From the NCBI RefSeq assembly GCF_001592365.1, contig NZ_BCWU01000011.1, positions 93,191-157,190 of the forward strand: 64,000 nucleotides of DNA, given 5' to 3'. Each line of letters opens with the position of its first letter. The stretch's first letter is position 1. Shown in pieces: positions 17,150 through 26,508 of the stretch. The notes below the pieces were generated by a model. That model was given only the letters and a program-made list of their open reading frames with translations. It searched no databases and was not told where the DNA came from. The translations under genes and the position numbers were made by a program. Source of the DNA: Gordonia hydrophobica NBRC 16057 (GTDB lineage Bacteria > Actinomycetota > Actinomycetes > Mycobacteriales > Mycobacteriaceae).

Positions 17150-17896
17150 ATGACTGTGCACGTTCGTTGGCTCACCGCGTTCTTCGATTTCCCCGCCGCC
17201 GAGTTCGGACCGGAGGTGACCTTCTGGCGCGCCATCACCGGCAGCACCGTCTCACCGCCCCGCGGCCCCGCCAAGGAGTTCGCGACGCTCGAGCCCTTCC
17301 ACGGCGACCCTTATCTGCGGGTGCAGCGGGTCGACGACGGCCCCGGCGGAATGCACCTCAACCTGCATGTCGACGATCCTGCGGTAGGCGCCGCGGAAGC
17401 CGAAGCCCTCGGAGCGATTCCGGAGTCGACGGCGGACGACGGCGTGATCACCATGCGATCGCCGGTCGGCGGCATCTTCTGTCTGGTGCCCTGGACCAGC
17501 GGCGAGGAGGTGCGCGCCAGGCCGATCCGCTGGCCGGGCGGAGCCATCAGCATCGTCGACCAGTTGCGATTCCAGGTTCCGTCCGCGGCGTTCGACGCGG
17601 AGGTCAACTTCTGGTCGGTCCTCACCGGTAAGGGCCCGATCGATACCACCGACCTCGACGAGGTCGCCCTCAACAACAGTCCACGGCTGTCCCTGCAAGT
17701 GGTGATTCTGCGGACCGACGAGAGCGAACCCAGCGCACACACTGCGCTCGCCGCGAACAACGTCGCCGACGAAGTGGAGCGCCACGAGGACTGGGGCGCC
17801 ACCCTGGTGTCCCGGGACGCCGAGTCCGCTCAGATGGCCGACCCCGCGGGCCGGCTCTACTGCATCACGCGACGCAATCCACGGACCGGTCTGTAG
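17150..17896 (+). CDS. VOC (glyoxalase-fold) family protein
   Basis: The 248-residue protein consists of two glyoxalase-like halves (about residues 1-120 and 125-245), each with an FW..ITG/LTG type segment (VTFWRAITG, VNFWSVLTG). This matches tandem VOC proteins that act as metal-dependent lyases, dioxygenases or ligand-binding proteins. The residues do not identify a substrate. It reads away from the DnaA-box gap and ends six bases before the convergent glycosylase-like gene. Confidence 0.82.
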   Translation: MTVHVRWLTAFFDFPAAEFGPEVTFWRAITGSTVSPPRGPAKEFATLEPFHGDPYLRVQRVDDGPGGMHLNLHVDDPAVGAAEAEALGAIPESTADDGVITMRSPVGGIFCLVPWTSGEEVRARPIRWPGGAISIVDQLRFQVPSAAFDAEVNFWSVLTGKGPIDTTDLDEVALNNSPRLSLQVVILRTDESEPSAHTALAANNVADEVERHEDWGATLVSRDAESAQMADPAGRLYCITRRNPRTGL

Positions 17897-17902
17897 GCGA
17901 GA

Positions 17903-18973
17903 TCACCTGGCGGCGAACGCGGACAGTCGCGCGGCTTCTTTCTCGCACTCACGGCGCTGCGCCGCCCCCAGATCGGTGAGTTCAGTCAACGCGACCGCGC
18001 CGTCGCGCACCTGCCAGGTGGCCGCGAGCCGCCCGTCCACCAGAACGAATCCCGGCGACTGCCCGTTCCGGGTCTGCGTCTGCGCGTACACGTCGGGGTC
18101 GGCGACACGGATCCGATCGGCCTTGGCGAAGACCGCGTTGTCGTATGGCGCCACGAAGCGCACCGGGACCGCTACGTCGGGGTCGGCCGGTCGGAGCCCT
18201 TCCAGGTCGTACAGCGTCTCGTCGTGCGGACCGACGAACTGCGCCAGCTCCCAGTCGGCTTCCATCGCCCTCATGATCGGCCCCAGCCCGCGAAGGCCCG
18301 ACCACAGCTGAACGCCCGCTATCGTCGACGGCCCGAACCCGCGCAGGTACATGCGGATGAGGTCGCGGACCGCCTCGTCCCCGGTCACTCCCGGTTCTCC
18401 GTCACCGATCCAGTCGTCGAGCAGCACGTACGACGGCGCTCCCGACTGCCGCCACAGGCCGCGCGGCGGAGTCTGCACCAGGGGTAGCGCGTACCGCACA
18501 GCCGCCACCAGGTCGGCAGGCGGTTCGTGCGGCCACCGTGCGGTCAGCGACGCGCGCAGGTCGGCGATCGGGACCGGTCCGTCGGTGCTCGCAAACAGTT
18601 CGGTCGCGACCTCTGTCGCCTGCTCCACTGTGGCGTCGCGCAGACCGCGCGCATGCAGCCGGACGCCTGCGTCGAAGATCGGGTGAAAGATCGGTCGCAT
18701 CCACCGGGCGTCCAGGGCGTCCATCAGGAACACGGTGCCCCGATGCAGCGCCATCCGCACCACGTCGCGATCGGTGAGGAGGGAGTCGAGCTCAGCCGGG
18801 TCGAAGTCGTCGATCCGCGATTCGAGCGCGAAGAACGCCGCCTGCGGATCCTGCGACTGCAGGCCCACGCAGCGGTCGATCACTTCGATGGCGTCGTCGT
18901 CGACGCGCTCGATCAGATGTTGTCGGTGCAGCAGAGTGCGGTTCCATTGCCGCAGGCTGATCCGAGGTGTCAC
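17903..18973 (-). CDS. Winged-helix DNA-binding protein, AlkZ/YcaQ-like
   Basis: The 356-residue protein belongs to the HTH_42 (AlkZ, YcaQ) family of winged-helix DNA glycosylases. The family's catalytic QxQ motif is visible as LQSQDPQAA (Gln39 and Gln41). Members excise alkylated bases or unhook interstrand crosslinks, but many genomic paralogues are not characterised. The start is the GTG at 18973, which overlaps the TGA of msrA (GTGA), so it is translationally coupled to the oxidative repair gene upstream. Confidence 0.82.
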   Translation of the reverse strand: MTPRISLRQWNRTLLHRQHLIERVDDDAIEVIDRCVGLQSQDPQAAFFALESRIDDFDPAELDSLLTDRDVVRMALHRGTVFLMDALDARWMRPIFHPIFDAGVRLHARGLRDATVEQATEVATELFASTDGPVPIADLRASLTARWPHEPPADLVAAVRYALPLVQTPPRGLWRQSGAPSYVLLDDWIGDGEPGVTGDEAVRDLIRMYLRGFGPSTIAGVQLWSGLRGLGPIMRAMEADWELAQFVGPHDETLYDLEGLRPADPDVAVPVRFVAPYDNAVFAKADRIRVADPDVYAQTQTRNGQSPGFVLVDGRLAATWQVRDGAVALTELTDLGAAQRRECEKEAARLSAFAAR

Positions 18974-19689
18974 CCGGCGACGGGGAACGCGAGTCCGGTG
19001 GTCGCGTGGCAGCGGTATCCGTTGGGGTTGGTGATGAGGTACTGCTGGTGGTAGTCCTCGGCGTAGTAGAAGGTCCCGTCGCCTGCGCTGGACATCAGGG
19101 AGATCTCGCTGGTCACCGGACCGTAGCCCGCCTCCGCGAGCACGGGTTCGAACGTCCGCGCCGCCGCTGCCGCCGCATCCGCTTCGGCCTCGTCGAAGGT
19201 GAAGACCGCCGAACGGTACTGGGTGCCGATGTCGTTGCCCTGACGCATCTCCTGCGTGGGGTCGTGCGCCGTGAAGAACACCTCCAGCAGCTTCTCGAAG
19301 CTCAACTGCGCCGGATCGTAGACGACGAGGACGGCCTCGGCGTGGCCGGTCTGCGCGGTGCACACCTCTTCGTAGGTCGGGTTCGGCGTATAGCCGCCCG
19401 CGTAGCCGACAGCCGTGCTGACCACTCCGGGCAATTGCCAGAAGATCTCTTCGAAGCCCCAGAAGCACCCGCCCGCAACAACCACGGCGCGCAGGTCCGG
19501 TCCCCAGTCACCGATGCCCGCCGGACCGAACGTGCCGTCGTGATCGGGCCGGCCACGCAGCGGCCGGCCGAACACTCGATGCTCGGCCGGAATCGGCATC
19601 GCGTTCGGACGCCCGGGCAGTGCGTCGTCGCGGGTCACCATCACACGTTTGACATCGGCTGCGGCAAGGAGGCGATCGAACAAGCTCAT
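18970..19689 (-). CDS. msrA: Peptide methionine sulfoxide reductase MsrA
   Basis: The 239-residue enzyme reduces the S-epimer of methionine sulfoxide in proteins. The active-site motif GCFWG is at residues 74-78 (catalytic Cys75), followed by YAGG and GHAEAVLVVYDP, both conserved. The N-terminal extension of about 68 residues is common in actinobacterial MsrA. It probably forms an operon with the AlkZ-like gene, and the opposite neighbour is superoxide dismutase, so the locus deals with oxidative damage. Confidence 0.95.
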   Translation of the reverse strand: MSLFDRLLAAADVKRVMVTRDDALPGRPNAMPIPAEHRVFGRPLRGRPDHDGTFGPAGIGDWGPDLRAVVVAGGCFWGFEEIFWQLPGVVSTAVGYAGGYTPNPTYEEVCTAQTGHAEAVLVVYDPAQLSFEKLLEVFFTAHDPTQEMRQGNDIGTQYRSAVFTFDEAEADAAAAAARTFEPVLAEAGYGPVTSEISLMSSAGDGTFYYAEDYHQQYLITNPNGYRCHATTGLAFPVAG

Positions 19690-19800
19690 GCGACCAGCGT
19701 ACGTCTCCCGACGATTTGCCGCTTCGACGTCGACGCCGTACGCTCTGGGCGCTAGAGACTGTGAGACGCGTCACGAGCAATGCGGTGTGGGAGGCACGAC

Positions 19801-19944
19801 ATGGGTCGGGAATCGCGGATGATGTTCGGCAGAACAGCGGACGATCGTTCCGCTGTCGACCAGCGCATCGGTGCGCACTGCGCTGCGACGGCCGCCTCCA
19901 TCGTCGTCATCCTCGCCGCGATCGCTGTGATCGCACTCCTCTGA
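19801..19944 (+). CDS. Small membrane protein, 47 residues
   Basis: This short ORF lies in the 378-bp gap between msrA and superoxide dismutase. It has an excellent ribosome binding site, GGGAGG at 19789-19794, six bases before the ATG. The protein has a charged N-terminal half (MGRESRMMFGRTADDR) and a C-terminal hydrophobic segment (AASIVVILAAIAVIALL), so it would be a single-pass membrane peptide. I do not recognise a family. A link with the adjacent oxidative-stress genes is only positional. Confidence 0.55.
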   Translation: MGRESRMMFGRTADDRSAVDQRIGAHCAATAASIVVILAAIAVIALL

Positions 19945-20067
19945 CCTCCCCCCGGCTCCTCGTCTGACGCACGCCGGGCGGGCTGTTGCAGAAAGTCTCG
20001 GTCTACGGAAATGTAGAAACTGGACCCGGGTACGGATCTTTCACCAACTGCATACGAGAGGACCATC

Positions 20068-20697
20068 GTGGCTGAATACACTCTGCCTGAGTTGGACTAC
20101 GACTACGGCGCGCTGGAGCCGCACATCTCCGGCAAGATCATGGAGCTCCATCACAGCAAGCACCACGCTGCTTACGTGAAGGGCGCCAACACTGCTCTCG
20201 AGAAGCTGGCCGAGGCTCGCGAAGACGGCACCATCGCAGGCAAGGTCTTCGGTCTGTCGGCCAACCTGTCGTTCCACCTCGGTGGCCACACCAACCACTC
20301 CATCTTCTGGAAGAACCTGTCGCCCAACGGTGGCGACAAGCCGGTCGGCGATCTCGCCGCCGCGATCGACAACGACTTCGGCAGCTTCGACAAGTTCCAG
20401 GCGCACTTCACCGCCGCAGCCACCACCCTGCAGGGCAGCGGCTGGGCAATCCTCGGCTGGGACACCATCGGTCAGCGCCTCGTCATCGAGCAGCTCACCG
20501 ACCAGAGCGGCAACACCTCCGCCGCCCTGATCCCGGTCGTCATGCTCGACATGTGGGAGCACGCCTTCTACCTCGACTACCAGAACGTCAAGCCGGACTA
20601 CGTCAAGGCTTGGTGGAACATCGTGAACTGGGCCGACGCCGGCGAGCGCTTCGATCGCGCACGCACCCAGGGCAACGGCCTCATCGTTCCGGCCTGA
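20068..20697 (+). CDS. sodA: Superoxide dismutase (Fe/Mn)
   Basis: The 209-residue enzyme dismutates superoxide. Metal ligands lie in ELHHSKHH (His28), the [10 protein letters not shown] block, and [11 protein letters not shown] (Asp and His of the DxWEH motif). There is no signal peptide, as in mycobacterial SodA, which is nevertheless exported. The start is GTG at 20068 with GAGAGGA seven bases upstream. A strong hairpin terminator follows. Iron versus manganese preference cannot be read reliably. Confidence 0.96.
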   Translation: MAEYTLPELDYDYGALEPHISGKIMELHHSKHHAAYVKGANTALEKLAEAREDGTIAGKVFGLSANLSFHLGGHTNHSIFWKNLSPNGGDKPVGDLAAAIDNDFGSFDKFQAHFTAAATTLQGSGWAILGWDTIGQRLVIEQLTDQSGNTSAALIPVVMLDMWEHAFYLDYQNVKPDYVKAWWNIVNWADAGERFDRARTQGNGLIVPA

Positions 20698-20730
20698 TTC
20701 TCCTCAGACCGAGACGGATTACCCGGCTCG

Positions 20731-20764
20731 ACGGCCCGGCACCGAGAGGTGCCGGGCCGTTCTG
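20731..20764 (+). terminator. Terminator of superoxide dismutase
   Basis: A perfect 13-bp stem (ACGGCCCGGCACC pairing with 20748-20760) closed by a GAGA loop is followed by TCTG. It lies 33 bp after the sod stop codon. The U-tract is short, as usual in high-GC Actinobacteria. Confidence 0.8.
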
Positions 20765-20829
20765 CGTCCCGAGGCTGGGCATGCACGCCCCGCTGGGCGC
20801 GCATAGTCGGGGCCGTACGGTGGTCGGTA

Positions 20830-22221
20830 CTACGCGCCCTGGGCGGCGGGCGGCCGCCGTAGCTGCCACTGCTCTAGACCCTCGAGCTGGGCAGCAAGCT
20901 CCACCAGCAGTGGTTCGGACCGACTTGCGCCGAGCAGTTGTGCTCCGACGGGCAACCCGGAGGGCGTCAACCCTGCCGGGATGTTGACTGCCGGCCACCC
21001 TAAGACATTCCATGGCCAGCAGTAGGGGGCCGCGGCGATCATCTGACGGTCAGTTTCAGCGTTCGATAGATCGTCGAAGCTTCCCACCTCCGGCGGCGCA
21101 GTAGCGGTCGTGGGCGTGAGCAGGACGTCAACGGTCTTGAAGACCTGGGAGAATCGTCGTCGGGCGATACCTTCGGAGATCGTCGCGAACTCGGTTGCGA
21201 GCGATGGAAGGAGCTCCCCGATCCTGGCGTTGGCGCGCGTTCTCGGGTCGAGAAGCTCGATATCGGGCACTGTCCGCGACAGATCCGCGATCCCCCGCAG
21301 TGACCTCGGCAGAAATCCGACACCCATCAACCGATAGGGGGCGTCGATCGGCACGACCTCGTGGCCCAGGCCATCGAGAGTGTACGCAATGCGTTCGACT
21401 GCTCGACGCACATCTGGATGCAACCTCACGGTGTAGCCAGAGAACGGCGGGTTCAGACTCAGCCCAACTCGCAGGCGACCTGGATCGCGGCGTTGAAGTG
21501 CGACCCGGATTGTCGTCGGAAACAGATCATCGCCACCGGTCGCGGCGGTCAGCAGAAGCGCAGCGTCCCCGACCGTCCTCGCCAGTGGGCCGAAACATGT
21601 GAGTCCATAGAATGGGCTGTCGTCGGGAGCCGTCGAAAGACGTCCTCGATGAGGTTTGATCCCGACCAGCCCTGTCCATGCTGCTGGTATCCGGACGGAA
21701 CCAGCGCCGTCCGAGCCCAACGCTCCGTGGACGATTCCAGCGGAGACCGCCGAGGCAGAGCCGCCGCTGGAGCCTCCGGGCGTGTGGCGAAGGTTCCACG
21801 GGTTTCGCGTGGAACCGAAGACACCTTCGGTGAATGGCCATTGCCCGAACTCGGGGAGGTTGGTCTTCCCGATGATGATGGCTCCGGCGGACTCAAGACG
21901 GCGCACGGACTCCGAGGAGTACTGCCGTGGGTGAAAATTCCCGGCGCATCCGTGTCTGCTTGGCGCGCCGTCCAGATCCATATCATCTTTAATGCCCACT
22001 GGAACGCCGAGCAGTGGGGCCGCGCGGCCAGCTGCTCGTTGTGCGTCCGCGCGAGCTGCAGCGTGGAGTGCGCGTTCAGGATAGAGCTCCCGGAACGCGT
22101 TCAACGATGGCTGCGCCCGCTCGGCCCTATCCAAAGCTCGGCTGACGAGCTCGACAGAGCTCACAGATCCTGCCGCGATGGCCTCAGCCGATCCGGCGAG
22201 GGAGTCTATATCGCCAGGCAT
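20830..22221 (-). CDS. Amidase (amidase signature family)
   Basis: The 463-residue hydrolase has the Ser-cisSer-Lys triad of the amidase signature family: Lys78 in PVGIKDD, GGSSGGSAS (Ser151/152) and Ser175 in GSDGAGSVRIPA. It would hydrolyse amides or related esters; the substrate is not evident. The start at the ATG 22221 has AGGAA upstream, and the longer N-terminal open frame is not needed. It is the last gene of a leftward set (SDR, monooxygenase, MFS, amidase) in the accessory island and uses less GC-biased codons than the core block. A GatA role is unlikely, as no gatB or gatC is nearby. Confidence 0.9.
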   Translation of the reverse strand: MPGDIDSLAGSAEAIAAGSVSSVELVSRALDRAERAQPSLNAFRELYPERALHAAARADAQRAAGRAAPLLGVPVGIKDDMDLDGAPSRHGCAGNFHPRQYSSESVRRLESAGAIIIGKTNLPEFGQWPFTEGVFGSTRNPWNLRHTPGGSSGGSASAVSAGIVHGALGSDGAGSVRIPAAWTGLVGIKPHRGRLSTAPDDSPFYGLTCFGPLARTVGDAALLLTAATGGDDLFPTTIRVALQRRDPGRLRVGLSLNPPFSGYTVRLHPDVRRAVERIAYTLDGLGHEVVPIDAPYRLMGVGFLPRSLRGIADLSRTVPDIELLDPRTRANARIGELLPSLATEFATISEGIARRRFSQVFKTVDVLLTPTTATAPPEVGSFDDLSNAETDRQMIAAAPYCWPWNVLGWPAVNIPAGLTPSGLPVGAQLLGASRSEPLLVELAAQLEGLEQWQLRRPPAAQGA

Positions 22222-22321
22222 ACCATTTCCTGTTCTCTGAGGTGTGCCAAGAAGAGCGACGTCGCCCCGGCGCAATTGTTTGGTCGAATTGATTCGGACC
22301 CAGCAGTGAGTGGGTCGAGCG

Positions 22322-23548
22322 TCACGCTGAGAGTTGGGTCTGCCAGCGGCCACGAAGAAGGGGCAGAGTCAGCGCAAGCGCTGCTGCGGGAAGGAGGAAC
22401 CCGATGGAGAGCATCGAGGCATTACCTGCAATCGCTCCGAGTGCTGCCGCGCCGACAACGGCACCGGCATAGTTGAAAATGTTGACACGTGCGATCACCT
22501 CGTCGCTGCGCGACGGAACAAGCTCACCGGCCCAGCTGAACGCAACTGGGACAAGGAATCCGGCGGCGGCACCGGTCAGGCCGAACCCGATGATCGCCGC
22601 AGTCGGCGAATGGACGGCAACGACCATCAGGCAACCCACCAACGCGATGAATGCACCAACAGTGCTGGTCAGTCGGCGGCCGCGTGAACGCACGAACGGA
22701 TCGGCAACGAGGCGAGCGGCGAGTACCGCGACCAGGTAGACCGCGTAGGCAAGCGGCGCTGCAACCGCTGAAGACCCGAGGCCGTCACGCATGTACAGGG
22801 TGCTCCACGTGGCGACGGCGGAATCCACCACGAAGGCAGCGAAGACAATCATTCCCACGCACCAGATTGCCTTCCGTGGCATCACGTCGGAGCGCACGGT
22901 GGCCCTGGTCTTGAGCGAGACGTACGGGTTGCTGTAGCGGATAACCACCACTGCAGTGAGAAGCGTTCCGACGGCAGCGATCCCGATCGGCGAGATGCTC
23001 GGAAGGTGTGCGGCATGCACGCAGGAGGTCGCGAGGACACCGACCGCTGCGGCGAGGGTGTAGCCGGCATAGAGTTTCCCGAACACGGGGCTGGACGACT
23101 GAGACTCAGCCAGCGCGCCTTGCATATTGGAGGCCGCATCCACTGCACCCAACCCGATGCCGTAGATCACGATGGCCGCAACGAAGGTCGGCAGCGAATC
23201 GGTCATCGTGACGGCCGTCAGGGACGCGGCCTCGCAGAGGAACCCGACGGCAAGAGCGATTCGACTCCCTTTCCGGGTAGCCACTGCATCGGCGAACGCC
23301 GAACCAAACGCTGCCGCGATGCAAACACACAGCAAGATCAGAGACAGAAGGGTTTCGGTGAGACCGACCCGATCTTTGAACGTGGGAAGCGATGCTGCCA
23401 CGATCGCATAGCCAAACCCCTGCATCGCATAGGACGTGGCGGTCGCGTTGAACGCCCGTCCCTCGGCGATACGGGATTGAGCCAGCCGACTCGCGTCGGC
23501 AACTGCGACGCTACCGGACTCTTGCGGTCTATTGGACGATGAAGTCAT
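22322..23548 (-). CDS. MFS transporter
   Basis: The 408-residue polytopic protein has about twelve hydrophobic segments in two halves, with loop motifs RKGSR (about residue 90) and RSRGRR (about residue 288). It belongs to the major facilitator superfamily and probably moves the substrate or product of the neighbouring enzymes. Two starts are possible, ATG 23560 and ATG 23548; the latter has GAGAAA upstream. It sits between the monooxygenase and amidase, 100 bp from the latter and 150 bp from the former, so co-transcription is likely but not certain. Confidence 0.88.
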   Translation of the reverse strand: MTSSSNRPQESGSVAVADASRLAQSRIAEGRAFNATATSYAMQGFGYAIVAASLPTFKDRVGLTETLLSLILLCVCIAAAFGSAFADAVATRKGSRIALAVGFLCEAASLTAVTMTDSLPTFVAAIVIYGIGLGAVDAASNMQGALAESQSSSPVFGKLYAGYTLAAAVGVLATSCVHAAHLPSISPIGIAAVGTLLTAVVVIRYSNPYVSLKTRATVRSDVMPRKAIWCVGMIVFAAFVVDSAVATWSTLYMRDGLGSSAVAAPLAYAVYLVAVLAARLVADPFVRSRGRRLTSTVGAFIALVGCLMVVAVHSPTAAIIGFGLTGAAAGFLVPVAFSWAGELVPSRSDEVIARVNIFNYAGAVVGAAALGAIAGNASMLSIGFLLPAAALALTLPLLRGRWQTQLSA

Positions 23549-23698
23549 GGCTTTTCTCATTTCATGAGAGGAGGTTATCTAATCAGACTCAACGGCATAA
23601 GCGACCGATAGCTCCGCAGGTACGCGGGCTCTGGACGTACAGGCTTCGACGGTATGTGTGGAACGCGTGCTGTGCGAGACTAGAGTGGCGATCTCCGA

Positions 23699-25093
23699 TC
23701 ACACGGATTCCGACACTGTCCTTCCTTTGCGCAACCGGTCGGCAAATCCCGGGACGAGTGGCGAAAAGCCCGTCTCCGTCAGCACTCGTGCAACGGTTTG
23801 TTTATAGGCTTTTGCATCCACGTACCCGGCGTGCCTGGCGGATTTGATCAACGAGAGCCCGCCCGCGAGGTCTGGATTGTCCTCCGCGATGAGCTTTCCG
23901 AGCTTCACCACGCGAGAAGGATCTCTGTCTTGTGCAGACACATACTGGGCGACCATGTTGGAGATATTGTCAAAGAGTGTGTACGCGCTCGAATTGATCT
24001 CGATGAATCCGATTGTGAAGAGATTCTTATGATCGCGGTTGAATGCCGTCAGGTACTGGGCAGGTCGATCGCCATTCCACTCGAACATGGTCGACTCCAC
24101 GTAGGGAATCTTCATCTCGTATCCTGTCGCGTACAGGACGAGGTCGATCTGTTCGCGAGAACCGTCGACAAACACGACATCCGGTCCTTCGAAACGAAGG
24201 ATCTCAGGTCGGACCGAGATGTCGCCGTGTTGCAAATGGTGTAGCAGTTGGCTGTTGAGGAGGGGATGAGAGTCGAACAGTCGGTGGTCAGGTTTCGGGA
24301 GCCCCCAGCGGCGGACGTCACCGACAATCAGTCGCAGCAGGCCAGTCATCAGAGGACGTTCGAGCCACCGCGGCAGGGAGAACTGGCCGTCGTCAAGCTG
24401 ATCTGCGGGGACTCCGAACAAATGCTTCGGGATGATGTGGTAGCCGCGGCGTGTACTGATGAATGCAGCGTCGGCCATCTGAGCTGCATCGCAGCTGATA
24501 TCGGCACCAGAGTTGCCGAGGCCGACGACGAGAACGCGCTTTCCGACAAAATCCCTTGCACTGTGGTGAGTGACGGCATGTCGAACTTCGCCGTTGAACT
24601 GTCCGGGATGCTTTGGCAAGCGAGGATGCCAGTTTGTCCCGGATGCGCAGACTACCCCGCGGTACCTTCGAGTCGGTCCGTTCTCAGGGGTCACTAGCCA
24701 GAAGTCGCCGTCTTCGACGACGGACACGACGCCGTTATTGAACTCAATCCGTTCATCAAGGCCGAACTCGGCGGCGAACTTGCGAGTGTAGTCCAGTATC
24801 TGTCGGCGCGTCGGATAGTCGCCAAAGGAGTCGGGCATCGGGTAGTCAAAGAATCCGGACATGTCACGCGAAGAAATGAAGTGTGCCGACTCATACATAG
24901 GCGTACCGGGATTGTCGATATCCCATAATCCTCCCACCCCGGAATGTCGTTCAAAATGGTCGTATTCGACGTCGTAAACTTGGAACATTCGAGCCGCACT
25001 CAGACCAGCAGGTCCTGCTCCAACAACCGCCACGGCGCCAGAACGATCGACGACGTCCTCCCTTGTGTTCACGGATTTTGTGCTGAGACTCAT
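23699..25093 (-). CDS. Flavin-containing monooxygenase
   Basis: The 464-residue protein has the FAD-binding GAGPAG (residues 25-30), the second nucleotide-binding GLGNSGAD (about residues 191-198, NADPH) and the FxGxxxH fingerprint as FNGEVRH at 166-172. These define class B flavoprotein monooxygenases (FMO/Baeyer-Villiger). The residue after the usual HxxxY/W is histidine rather than an aromatic. Such enzymes oxygenate heteroatoms or insert oxygen next to ketones. The start at 25093 is fixed by AGGAGG eight bases upstream. The SDR upstream could supply a ketone. Confidence 0.9.
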   Translation of the reverse strand: MSLSTKSVNTREDVVDRSGAVAVVGAGPAGLSAARMFQVYDVEYDHFERHSGVGGLWDIDNPGTPMYESAHFISSRDMSGFFDYPMPDSFGDYPTRRQILDYTRKFAAEFGLDERIEFNNGVVSVVEDGDFWLVTPENGPTRRYRGVVCASGTNWHPRLPKHPGQFNGEVRHAVTHHSARDFVGKRVLVVGLGNSGADISCDAAQMADAAFISTRRGYHIIPKHLFGVPADQLDDGQFSLPRWLERPLMTGLLRLIVGDVRRWGLPKPDHRLFDSHPLLNSQLLHHLQHGDISVRPEILRFEGPDVVFVDGSREQIDLVLYATGYEMKIPYVESTMFEWNGDRPAQYLTAFNRDHKNLFTIGFIEINSSAYTLFDNISNMVAQYVSAQDRDPSRVVKLGKLIAEDNPDLAGGLSLIKSARHAGYVDAKAYKQTVARVLTETGFSPLVPGFADRLRKGRTVSESV

Positions 25094-25274
25094 GAATTCA
25101 TCCTCCTGGTTGGAAATTTTTGATGCAGGTTGGTTTCTGGTGGGCCTCAAATGGGCCTCGGCGAGGCGATTGAAAGGCTGTCTATCGAGTCGATGATTGG
25201 CTCTTTATCGAGGATCTCGCTGTCACAGCAGAAGCGGCCGTGCGGTCTAGAATCCCGCGTGTCGATCGTGAAAT

Positions 25275-26270
25275 CTAGCTGACCGATTCGACAGGCATGA
25301 ACTGGTCGTACCAGCCTGCAGCATCCCGGATCGCTGTATCGACATCGCCAGGGTCGTAGTCGAGCTCGTCGTGGGCCTTCGACCAATCCGAGGCTTGCGG
25401 CGATGACAGATACTTGGCCATGCCGGTATCCATGTCCGGGACCCGGCCTGTTACCCGCGAGACCGCTTCATCTAGAAGGCCCACCGCGCGAAGCGCGGGC
25501 GCGGGGAGCCTGACCGGTCGGTGTTTGGCGCCGACGATTTCACCGATGCGGGTGAAGACGTCGTAGTAAGTGCGGTTGAACCCCGTGAGGTTGTAACCCT
25601 CACCCGTGCGGCCCTTTTCGGCAGCTGCGAGCATGCCCGCAGCCACCGCGCGCACATCGCAAAACGATCCCGTGCCGGGTGGCGCGAAGGTGGGTTTGCC
25701 AGCCTGAAGGTCCCTGATAACCCTGCCGAGCTGCAGCGTGTGGTCAAACGGTCCGATCATGAACCCGGGGTAGACGATGACGACGTCGAGGCCACGCGCG
25801 ATGTAGCGGAGCACCGCCATCTCGCCCGCGGCCTTCGTGTCGGCATAGTCGTATCCGATGTTGCAGAAACTCTTGTCACCGTAGGTCTCGGCCAATGGGG
25901 ACCCGTCGGCGTTGTACCCGTGGACGTCCACTGTGCTGGTGTGAATGAAACGTCGGACGCCGGCGTTGAGTGATGCAGCGGCGAGCCGGTCTGCGGCGAC
26001 GAGGTTGACGGCGTGGCGTCGGGCAGTCAGTCCGGACCACGTCGAGGTGTCGCCGGCTACGTGGAAGACCCAATCGCAACCGGTCACCAAGTCGTTGACG
26101 GCGTCGGGGTCGAGCAGGTCCGCCAAGCGAACCTCGATGTCCAGGTCGTCCAGGTATGCCGTCGTCGAACCGGGGGCTCCGCTTGCGACGACCTCGTGGC
26201 CTGCATCAATGAGCGTTCGGACGAGATTGCTACCAACGAAGCCTGTTGCGCCCGTGACGAGACAACGCAT
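25275..26270 (-). CDS. NAD(P)-dependent epimerase/dehydratase-type SDR
   Basis: The 331-residue extended short-chain dehydrogenase has the nucleotide-binding GATGFVG (residues 7-13) and the catalytic Tyr142-x3-Lys146 in YADTK. Similarity in layout to 3-beta-hydroxysteroid dehydrogenase and dihydroflavonol reductase suggests an alcohol/ketone conversion on a hydrophobic substrate. The long frame upstream of ATG 26270 is not coding. It is the first gene of the leftward island set, starting 144 bp from a 17-bp TetR-type operator (26414-26430). Confidence 0.88.
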   Translation of the reverse strand: MRCLVTGATGFVGSNLVRTLIDAGHEVVASGAPGSTTAYLDDLDIEVRLADLLDPDAVNDLVTGCDWVFHVAGDTSTWSGLTARRHAVNLVAADRLAAASLNAGVRRFIHTSTVDVHGYNADGSPLAETYGDKSFCNIGYDYADTKAAGEMAVLRYIARGLDVVIVYPGFMIGPFDHTLQLGRVIRDLQAGKPTFAPPGTGSFCDVRAVAAGMLAAAEKGRTGEGYNLTGFNRTYYDVFTRIGEIVGAKHRPVRLPAPALRAVGLLDEAVSRVTGRVPDMDTGMAKYLSSPQASDWSKAHDELDYDPGDVDTAIRDAAGWYDQFMPVESVS

Positions 26271-26413
26271 TTCTATCAACCTCTCGTAGGCGACGGCACA
26301 CCGTCGCTCCTGGAGTCCTGTCCGAAGCGGCAGTGTCGAGTGCGCCGCGGCGCGACCTGTGTGCTGAGAGCCAGGAACTTCACAATGTGTCGTGCGCAAC
26401 GCTACCAGATAAT

Positions 26414-26430
26414 CGTTCGCTCGAACGAAC
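26414..26430. promoter_or_regulatory. TetR-type operator, copy 1
   Basis: CGTTCGCTCGAACGAAC contains the dyad GTTCG-CT-CGAAC. It lies between the divergent SDR and TetR genes. The identical 17-mer occurs again at 29538-29554, upstream of another TetR gene, implying one regulon for both halves of the island. Confidence 0.72.
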
Positions 26431-26508
26431 GAATTGCAAACCCTTAACAACTCACGGCCTACGACCCGGCAGCGCCCAAGTCTGGAGATTCCAGGTAGCG
26501 TCTGACAG

